From assembly GCA_946479435.1 (NCBI GenBank), contig CAMLFX010000130.1, positions 1-6,083 on the forward strand: DNA of 6,083 nucleotides, given 5' to 3'. Shown piece after piece: positions 1 to 5,072 of this stretch (positions within the stretch are counted from its first letter, which is position 1; each line of letters opens with the position of its first letter). The position numbers were made by a program, and so were the translations under genes. The notes under the pieces were generated by a model that had not been told where the DNA came from, made no database searches, and saw only the letters and a list, made by a program, of their open reading frames with translations. The DNA is from an uncultured Sphingobacteriales bacterium (lineage in GTDB: Bacteria > Bacteroidota > Bacteroidia > Chitinophagales > Chitinophagaceae).

Positions 1-766
1 CTTCGGCACGCTTGCGCTCCTTCTCCATATATGCTCCCCGTACCAGCTTGGCACCTAATATATAACCTTTAGCTACCGCATTATCAAAAGATACCTTCAG
101 AAACTCGTAGCGATCGTGCCTATACATCTGGAAGGTATTATATATATATGCTTTATGCTTATTGTACCTTTCCATCATGGCGTCGGCCAAGTCATCTACC
201 GGTTGCTGTATCCAGCTTTCCTCTGCATCTATCAGCACCATTGTGCCCGCATCACGCCCTGCTGAACATATACGGTCTATACGATTAAAAATCCTGTCCC
301 ATTCCAATTGCTCATTCGTAGTCAATACCTCACCTGCATGTATTTTTTCAAGTAAAGCAAAACGTGCAAAGCCTGTTATCTTAATACTAATGAAAGGAAT
401 ATTATGTTGCGATGCTGAATAGTTTATTGCTTTAATAAATTCAGGCACTGCTTTATCAAATTCCGCTTCACTTTCATTACCCTCCACACCATAATCTAAT
501 ATTACACCTACACCATATTCATTCAGTGTTTCGGCAGTTTGGGCTGCTTCCTCCATTGTTTCCCCACCACAAAACTGGTTAAATATGGTACTCTTAATAA
601 TACCTTTTACCGGTAAGTTCCATGCTATGGCCCATTTGGTCAAAGCCATACCGGTCTTTGTTAAAACAGGCGAACTCATTGATGAAAATAAGAACTGGGC
701 ACGCTTCAGTTCTTTATTGGTACGATAACGAAAGGCGATCTCCGTATTATCAAATTCAGGAAGCAT
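1..766 (-). CDS. Proline dehydrogenase, N-terminal part (3' end beyond window)
   Basis: Flavoenzyme of proline catabolism that oxidises L-proline to pyrroline-5-carboxylate and passes electrons to the quinone pool. The frame is open from the ATG at 766-764 to the left edge, giving 255 codons starting MLPEFDNTEIAFRYRTNKEL. Family landmarks of the PRODH beta/alpha barrel are visible: KITGFAR at 129-135, with the lysine of a barrel strand; VLIDAEESWIQ at 177-187, matching the DAEqtyxQ motif; YNTFQMYRHD at 209-218; and LVRGAYMEKER at 241-251, matching LVRGAY-x-x-ER of eukaryotic-type monofunctional enzymes. There is no PutA DNA-binding domain before the barrel. The C-terminal FAD/substrate motif, typically ending in an RRxxEN-like helix, should lie off the window; family members of this kind are usually near 390 residues. 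It is often labelled putA, but it is not the bifunctional PutA at its N-terminus. It is divergent from topA. Family call is firm; whether the gene is intact beyond the edge is unknown. Confidence 0.93.
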   Translation of the reverse strand, partial: MLPEFDNTEIAFRYRTNKELKRAQFLFSSMSSPVLTKTGMALTKWAIAWNLPVKGIIKSTIFNQFCGGETMEEAAQTAETLNEYGVGVILDYGVEGNESEAEFDKAVPEFIKAINYSASQHNIPFISIKITGFARFALLEKIHAGEVLTTNEQLEWDRIFNRIDRICSAGRDAGTMVLIDAEESWIQQPVDDLADAMMERYNKHKAYIYNTFQMYRHDRYEFLKVSFDNAVAKGYILGAKLVRGAYMEKERKRAE

Positions 767-782
767 AGCTTAATTTGGACTG

Positions 783-814
783 CAAAAATAACAGTGCTAT
801 GCGAGGGAAAGAAA
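783..814 (-). promoter_or_regulatory. Candidate Bacteroidetes-type promoter of the proline dehydrogenase gene
   Basis: On the minus strand, TATTTTTG (790 to 783) matches the Bacteroidetes -7 box TAnnTTTG exactly. A TTTC at 814-811, one base off the -33 TTTG, lies 20 bp upstream, within the usual 19-21 bp. The start codon follows 16 nt after the -7 box, so the leader would be only about 10 nt. The match is by eye; in AT-rich DNA such boxes also arise by chance. Confidence 0.45.
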
Positions 815-903
815 TTTCGCATTAAACCTTTTAGTCTTTTTATCGTATATATAAGGATAACATTCGTTTTGAATGAGAAATATTCTGTATATATAGAGGT
901 ATT

Positions 904-934
904 TTTCTTTTTTCGAAACAAAACTTTATTATTG
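904..934 (+). promoter_or_regulatory. Weak candidate promoter of the topA block
   Basis: TATTATTG at 927-934 differs from TAnnTTTG at one position, and TTTC at 904-907 differs from the -33 TTTG at one position, with 19 bp between them. Transcription would begin near 941 and leave a leader of about 60 nt containing the dyads at 940-973. Both boxes are imperfect, so this is only the best candidate found. Confidence 0.25.
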
Positions 935-939
935 CACAC

Positions 940-973
940 ATCCGAAAACGACGGATATGAGTTTTTGACTCAT
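940..973 (+). promoter_or_regulatory. Two abutting stem-loops in the topA leader
   Basis: ATCCG (940-944) pairs with CGGAT (952-956) around a 7-nt loop. The very next base begins ATGAGT (957-962), which pairs perfectly with ACTCAT (968-973) around TTTTG. No uridine run follows, so a terminator is unlikely. They end 29 nt before the topA start codon. They could be leader structure, a cruciform or an operator, or chance in AT-rich sequence. Confidence 0.35.
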
Positions 974-1002
974 TATTATATATAGAAACTAGAAAATAAC
1001 GA

Positions 1003-3348
1003 ATGGCAAAAAACCTATTGATAGTTGAGTCGCCGGCTAAAGCAAAGACGATAGAAAAGATACTGGGCGAAGATTTTGAGGTGAAGTCTTGTTATGGCCA
1101 CATCCGCGACCTGGCGAAGGAGGATATGGGTATAGACATTAAGAACGGATATAAACCTAAATATACAGTATCGGAAGACAAGCAAAAGGTTGTCAAGGAG
1201 TTAAAAGCTATAGCGAAAAAATCGGGTGAGGTTTGGCTGGCAACGGATGAGGACCGTGAGGGTGAAGCCATATCATGGCATTTGTGCGAAGTATTGGGTC
1301 TTGATCCCGTAACCACTAAACGTATTGTTTTTCACGAGATAACTAAACCTGCCATACAAAAAGCCGTACAAAACCCACGTACGGTAAATATGAACCTGGT
1401 GGATGCGCAGCAAGCCAGGCGTATACTTGACCGCCTGGTAGGTTTTGAGATATCACCTATATTATGGCGCAAAATGAGTATGCGCAACAACCTGTCGGCA
1501 GGGCGCGTACAATCGGTAGCAGTAAGGCTGATAGTAGAACGCGAAAGAGCTATAACTAAGTTTATAGCGCAAAGCAGTTTTAAAGTCGAAGCTTTTTTCC
1601 AGGCGCCCGACCTTAATAAAAAGAATGTAACCTTCAAAGCAGAAGGGCCCGATAAAATGGAAAATGCAGGTACGGCCAAAACCTACCTCGACCGCTGCAT
1701 TAAGGCCAATTATACAGTAAAAGACATACAGGTGAAGCCGGGCAAAAAATCGCCGGCAGCGCCTTTTACCACCTCTACCCTGCAACAGGAAGCCAGCCGT
1801 AAACTGGGCTACTCGGTATCGAAAACAATGTTGCTGGCGCAAAAGCTGTACGAAAACGGGCATATCACTTATATGCGTACCGATTCGGTAAGCTTATCGG
1901 AAACCGCGAATGATGCGATACGTAATGCAGTGTCATCGCAATACGGCGATAAGTATTACCAGATGCGTAAGTTCCCGAACAAAAATGAATCGGCACAGGA
2001 GGCGCACGAAGCAATAAGGCCCACTGACATGAATGTGCAAAAAGCCGGTGATGCGGATACGCAACGCCTGTACGATCTTATATGGAAACGTACTATGGCC
2101 AGCCAGATGGCCGATGCACAACTGGAGCGGACCATTGCTAAAATAGAAGTATCGGCCCACCCCGACCCGCTAACGGCAACCGGTGAGGTACTGAAATTTG
2201 ACGGCTTTTTGAAAGTATATAGCGAGGGCAAAGACGAAGAAGATGGTGATGAAGAAGAAAACGAAGGCATGCTGCCGCAGCTAAGTATAGGCCAAAAACT
2301 TGACCTGCAGGAAATGCGCGCATCGCAACGTTTCACACGCCCTCAGCCACGCTATACGGAAGCATCGCTGGTAAAAAAACTGGAAGAATTAGGCATAGGC
2401 CGCCCATCTACTTATGCACCAACTATTAGCACCGTACAACAACGCGGCTATGTAGAAAAACGTGATAAAGAAGGTGTAAAGCGCGACCTTGAAATACTAA
2501 CGCTGAAAGATGATATAGTAACTACACGTACCGATAGCGAGAACACAGGGGCTGAGCGTAATAAGCTTTTCCCTACCGATCTGGGTATGGTTGTGACCGA
2601 CTTTTTGAGCGAGCACTTTCAGCGTGTGATGGATTATAGCTTTACAGCAAAAATTGAAGAAGAGTTTGATGAAATAGCACATGGCAAGCAGAAGTGGAAT
2701 AAAATGATAGATGAATTCTATCATCCGTTTCATGAGACAGTTGAGCATACTATGGAAAATGCCGGCCGCGCCAGCGGTGAACATGAACTAGGCATGGACC
2801 CTGTAAGCGGCAAGCCTGTAATAGCGCGCCTTGGCCGTTTTGGCCCTATGGTGCAAATAGGCGCGCAAGACGATGAAGAGAAGCCGCGCTTCGCTAAACT
2901 ACGCACTAATCAAAGCATAGAAACCATAACGCTTGAAGAAGCTATGGAACTATTCAAGCTACCACGTAAACTTGGCTTGTTTGAAGGTGAAGATGTAGTA
3001 GTTAACATAGGCCGTTTTGGCCCTTATGCACAGCACGATGGTAAATTCTACTCTTTGAAAAAAGAAATGGATCCGTACACTGTTGAGTTGGAAGAAATAG
3101 CGCCATTGATAGAAGAGAAACGTAAAGCAGCCGCAGAGAATACCATCAAGATATTCGAGAAAGAGAAGATCAAGATATTGAAAGGCCCTTATGGCCCATA
3201 TATTAAGCAAGGCTTGCGCAACTATAAAATACCAAAAGACAAATTGGAAACAGCAGCCAACCTTACTATTGAAGAAGTAAAAGCGATAATAGAAGAAGTA
3301 AAAGCAAATCCACCGAAAAAGACTGCACGCGGAAAGAAGAAATCGTAA
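1003..3348 (+). CDS. topA: DNA topoisomerase I (type IA), TopA
   Basis: Relaxes negatively supercoiled DNA by cutting one strand through a 5'-phosphotyrosine link, with Mg2+ held by the Toprim domain. The 781-residue protein starts MAKNLLIVESPAKAKTIEKI, the canonical TopA start, with the Toprim Glu at E9. The acidic motif DEDREGEAISWHL begins at D82. LSAGRVQSVAVRLIVERE surrounds R168, the catalytic tyrosine is Y290 in HITYMRTDS, and GIGRPSTYAPTI begins at G464. An acidic stretch occupies about 408-421. The C-terminal part carries three Topo_C_Rpt-like repeats with GRFGP or GPYGP cores at 611-615, 670-674 and 728-732, then a lysine-rich tail (KKTARGKKKS). It has only three cysteines, all in the N-terminal third, so the zinc ribbons of E. 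coli TopA are absent. The start has no Shine-Dalgarno, only an A-rich leader. It is the first gene of a likely operon with the next two genes. Confidence 0.98.
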   Translation: MAKNLLIVESPAKAKTIEKILGEDFEVKSCYGHIRDLAKEDMGIDIKNGYKPKYTVSEDKQKVVKELKAIAKKSGEVWLATDEDREGEAISWHLCEVLGLDPVTTKRIVFHEITKPAIQKAVQNPRTVNMNLVDAQQARRILDRLVGFEISPILWRKMSMRNNLSAGRVQSVAVRLIVERERAITKFIAQSSFKVEAFFQAPDLNKKNVTFKAEGPDKMENAGTAKTYLDRCIKANYTVKDIQVKPGKKSPAAPFTTSTLQQEASRKLGYSVSKTMLLAQKLYENGHITYMRTDSVSLSETANDAIRNAVSSQYGDKYYQMRKFPNKNESAQEAHEAIRPTDMNVQKAGDADTQRLYDLIWKRTMASQMADAQLERTIAKIEVSAHPDPLTATGEVLKFDGFLKVYSEGKDEEDGDEEENEGMLPQLSIGQKLDLQEMRASQRFTRPQPRYTEASLVKKLEELGIGRPSTYAPTISTVQQRGYVEKRDKEGVKRDLEILTLKDDIVTTRTDSENTGAERNKLFPTDLGMVVTDFLSEHFQRVMDYSFTAKIEEEFDEIAHGKQKWNKMIDEFYHPFHETVEHTMENAGRASGEHELGMDPVSGKPVIARLGRFGPMVQIGAQDDEEKPRFAKLRTNQSIETITLEEAMELFKLPRKLGLFEGEDVVVNIGRFGPYAQHDGKFYSLKKEMDPYTVELEEIAPLIEEKRKAAAENTIKIFEKEKIKILKGPYGPYIKQGLRNYKIPKDKLETAANLTIEEVKAIIEEVKANPPKKTARGKKKS
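2833..3024 (+). repeat. Duplicated 15-nt sequence encoding GRFGP in topA
   Basis: GGCCGTTTTGGCCCT occurs identically at 2833-2847 and 3010-3024, in the same frame, in two consecutive C-terminal TopA repeats. A third, diverged copy of the repeat core (GPYGP) lies near 3184-3198. This is coding repetition from internal domain duplication, not a mobile or regulatory repeat. Confidence 0.7.
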
Positions 3349-3374
3349 ATATTTCCGTAATTTAATAGTGAAGA

Positions 3375-4274
3375 ATGGCGCATAACATGCAGCAGAACAA
3401 GGAAATAACGGCTTTATTACAATTGATAGACGATCCTGACGGGGAGGTGTTTGATACCGTTGCCGAGAAGCTATTGCATTATGGCCGTGAAATAATACCT
3501 AACCTGGAACAGCTGTGGGAAGTAACAGCTGATGAAGATGTACAGGAACGTATAGAATTTCTGATACATCGTGTGCACTTCCAGGACCTACAGGCTGAAT
3601 TTTTGGAATGGAGCAAAGCAAAGCAACCCGAACTATTAAGAGGTGCAATACTGGTAGCTAAATACCAGTTCCCTGACCTTAACATACCTTCCATACTAGC
3701 CCAGTTCGACCAGATACGCAGAAATATATGGCTGGAATTGAATAACTACCTTACCCCGCTGGAGCAGGTAAATGTATTTAACAGCATATTGTATAACTAC
3801 TATAAACTACAAGGGCATGAACTAACTGAGCGGGAGCCTAAATATTTTTTCATCAACCAGGTGCTGGAAAGCAAACAAGGTAATGCTTACTCTTTAGGCG
3901 TTTTATACCTGGCGCTGTGCGAACTGTTGGATATACCCATATTTGCTGTTGAGCTACCAAGGCAGTTTGTGTTTGCATACATAGATACACTACACAATTT
4001 TTTTAGCCAGGAAGATGAAGGCATACAGCAAGTGCAGTTTTATATAGACCCTTTGAATGGTATGGTGTACACACAAAAAGACGTGGATGTTTACCTTCGA
4101 AAAATAAACGCAAACGACAGAGACCAATATTTTACCCCCATACTTGCCAGGCGCGTTATTTACAAAATGCTGGAAGAATTGGCGCTATGCTACCGTTACA
4201 AACGCGAAGAAGAAAAAGCAGACGAGATACAACAACTGATGAATATTTTGATAGATATTAACGTGGGGGAATAA
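3375..4274 (+). CDS. SirB1/transglutaminase-like (Transglut_core2) family protein with HEAT-like N-terminus
   Basis: Cytoplasmic protein of 299 residues with no signal peptide or membrane segment; its biochemical role is not established. The N-terminal part (about 10-75) looks like HEAT-type helices, for example LIDDPDGEVFDTVAEKLL. The core matches the SirB1/Transglut_core2 pattern: VLESKQGNAYSLGVLYLALC at 163-182, DIPIFAVELPRQF at 186-198, and FYIDPLNGM at 222-230. The C-terminus (ARRVIYKMLEELALCYRYKR onward) is a TPR-like helical pair, as in SirB1. Two substitutions stand out against the usual pattern: the Pro of RRGxPxSL is Ala171, and the PGHF His is Gln197 (PRQF), so a papain-like catalytic role is doubtful. 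The ATG at 3375 lies 26 nt after topA with AGTGAAGA just before it; an ATG at 3387 is an alternative. Its stop is 1 nt from the next start, which suggests co-transcription with topA. Confidence 0.8.
   Translation: MAHNMQQNKEITALLQLIDDPDGEVFDTVAEKLLHYGREIIPNLEQLWEVTADEDVQERIEFLIHRVHFQDLQAEFLEWSKAKQPELLRGAILVAKYQFPDLNIPSILAQFDQIRRNIWLELNNYLTPLEQVNVFNSILYNYYKLQGHELTEREPKYFFINQVLESKQGNAYSLGVLYLALCELLDIPIFAVELPRQFVFAYIDTLHNFFSQEDEGIQQVQFYIDPLNGMVYTQKDVDVYLRKINANDRDQYFTPILARRVIYKMLEELALCYRYKREEEKADEIQQLMNILIDINVGE
4266..4270 (+). promoter_or_regulatory. Shine-Dalgarno-like site for the DUF1573-like gene
   Basis: The G-rich stretch ending GGGGA at 4266-4270 lies 5 nt before the ATG at 4276 and inside the last codons of the SirB1-like gene. 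No comparable purine-rich GG site precedes the other start codons here, and it supports the ATG at 4276 and coupled translation. Confidence 0.4.
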
Positions 4275-4275
4275 T

Positions 4276-4677
4276 ATGAGATTTTTACTTGGGTTTATAG
4301 CGCTATTCTTTTCTACGAAAGCCTATAATCAGCCATTTATACAGTTCGATACTACTAACATAAATATCGGTGAAATATGCGATGGCCCGGCTTATGATGT
4401 CTATTGGACTTTCACCAACATTAGCGATACCACGGTAATGATAGATAATGCAAACAGTACCGGCCCTATGCTGGCCTCAGAATGGCCTGTACAAGCTATA
4501 AAACCCGGTGACAAAGGAACCATACACGGTATATTGGCAACAAAGGGAGGAGCAGGCAGATCTTTTTACCGTACAATAATGGTTCAGCTCACTAATGGCT
4601 CGCGTAATACAATATCATTAAAAGGCGACATAAAAAATTGTAAAGACGGTGTACACCCTCAACGTACTGAAGAATAA
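4276..4677 (+). CDS. Small secreted DUF1573-like protein
   Basis: A 133-residue protein with a likely Sec signal peptide: MR, then a hydrophobic core LLGFIALFF, then STKA with possible cleavage near residue 16. The rest is predicted to be a single immunoglobulin-like beta domain of the DUF1573 kind. IQFDTTNINIGEI matches the FDFGtIxeG start, VYWTFTNISDTTVMI matches the FxFTNtgxxplxI strand, EWPVQAIKPGDKGTI matches the WPxxPIxPGexGxI segment, and ISLKGDI matches the closing LxIkGxV strand. The CGC motif typical of the family after the second strand is replaced by NSTGPM (60-65); only C35 and C122 remain and could form a disulfide. Function is unknown. The start lies 1 nt after the previous stop, with GGGGGA about 5 nt upstream acting as an unusually good ribosome-binding site for this group, so translation is probably coupled. 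Confidence 0.72.
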   Translation: MRFLLGFIALFFSTKAYNQPFIQFDTTNINIGEICDGPAYDVYWTFTNISDTTVMIDNANSTGPMLASEWPVQAIKPGDKGTIHGILATKGGAGRSFYRTIMVQLTNGSRNTISLKGDIKNCKDGVHPQRTEE

Positions 4678-4681
4678 CTGG

Positions 4682-4695
4682 TGTGCTTATGCACA
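4682..4695 (+). promoter_or_regulatory. Palindrome after the DUF1573-like gene, before the SMR gene
   Basis: TGTGC (4682-4686) and GCACA (4691-4695) form a perfect 5-bp dyad around TTAT, extendable by a G-T pair. It begins 5 nt after the stop at 4677 and lies 48 nt or more before the SMR start. No T-run follows, so it is a poor intrinsic terminator; an operator in the promoter region is possible. Confidence 0.3.
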
Positions 4696-4712
4696 TACTC
4701 TACTGAAACACA

Positions 4713-4732
4713 TTAGCTACCTTCGCGGCTAA
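4713..4732 (+). promoter_or_regulatory. Candidate -7 box within a dyad upstream of the SMR gene
   Basis: TACCTTCG at 4718-4725 is one base from TAnnTTTG and ends 17 nt before the ATG at 4743. It sits in the loop of a dyad TTAGC (4713-4717) and GCTAA (4728-4732). No TTG-type -33 box is present 19-21 bp upstream, so the promoter call is weak. The hairpin could also affect the leader if transcription starts further upstream. Confidence 0.3.
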
Positions 4733-4742
4733 AGTACACACT

Positions 4743-5072
4743 ATGAATTGGCTGATACTGATTATAGCAGGTTTATTTGAAGTTGGTTTTACTACATGTT
4801 TAGGTAAAGCAAAAGAAACAACAGGTACTGCATCTGTGCTTTGGGTCATAGGGTTCTTTGTAAGCCTGACTGTCAGTATGTATTTGCTATATCGCGCTAC
4901 GCTTACTTTACCTATGGGCACTGCTTATGCAGTTTGGACCGGCATTGGCGCAGTAGGTACTGTATTGATAGGCATTTTCTTTTTCAATGAACCTGCCACT
5001 TTCTGGCGCTTGTTTTTTATCACTACACTAATTGCTTCAATAGTGGGTTTAAAGTTTGTTTCCAGTCATTGA
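4743..5072 (+). CDS. sugE: Small multidrug resistance (SMR) transporter, SugE/Gdx type
   Basis: Inner-membrane antiporter of the SMR family that exports small cations in exchange for protons, working as a dual-topology dimer. The 109-residue protein has four hydrophobic segments at about 3-22, 32-52, 58-81 and 87-105. The essential glutamate is E13 in IIAGLFEVG. PMGTAYAVWTGIGAVGT (57-73) is the SugE/Gdx signature, with Y62 and W65 aligning to Y59 and W62 of E. coli Gdx and S45 to S42. The tryptophan at position 16 of E. coli Gdx is F16 here, and FTTCLGKA resembles the EmrE-side pattern more, so guanidinium versus quaternary ammonium specificity cannot be settled. The start agrees with the family's N-terminus; no Shine-Dalgarno is seen. 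It follows the topA block by 65 nt and may have its own promoter. Its last 24 bp overlap the 3' end of aroC on the other strand. Confidence 0.93.
   Translation: MNWLILIIAGLFEVGFTTCLGKAKETTGTASVLWVIGFFVSLTVSMYLLYRATLTLPMGTAYAVWTGIGAVGTVLIGIFFFNEPATFWRLFFITTLIASIVGLKFVSSH

Larger units (their letters stand above)
767..1002. other. AT-rich divergent intergenic region
   Basis: This 236-bp gap separates the proline dehydrogenase start from the topA start and must hold both promoters. It contains three TATATATA tracts (846-853, 888-895, 977-984), a 5-bp dyad CATTC/GAATG (861-875) and two abutting dyads (940-956, 957-973). The open frames inside it are short, rich in Phe, Ile and Tyr, and resemble no family I know, so I treat it as noncoding. 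Confidence 0.7.

Noticed and set aside
162..422. Plus-strand open frame of 86 codons
   Set aside because: It lies wholly antisense to the proline dehydrogenase coding sequence, which is strongly supported by family motifs.
861..875. CATTC/GAATG dyad as an operator
   Set aside because: A single 5-bp AT-rich dyad is expected by chance in a gap of this size and no second copy was found.
706..939. 77-codon minus-strand open frame
   Set aside because: It overlaps the start of the proline dehydrogenase gene in another frame and its sequence looks like translated AT-rich noncoding DNA.
794..985. 63-codon open frame upstream of topA, a possible leader peptide
   Set aside because: No ribosome-binding site, Phe/Ile/Tyr-rich as expected from AT-rich noncoding DNA, no family resemblance, and it runs through the dyads and promoter candidates.
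2500..3348. C-terminal zinc ribbons in TopA
   Set aside because: There is no cysteine in this part of the protein; the domain consists of GRFGP-type repeats.
4682..4700. Rho-independent terminator after the DUF1573-like gene
   Set aside because: The stem is only 5-6 bp and is followed by ACTCTACTGAAAC, with no T-run.
4678..4742. Guanidine riboswitch before the SMR gene
   Set aside because: No pair of ACGR-loop hairpins and too short for the guanidine-I type; the two dyads seen do not fit these classes by eye.
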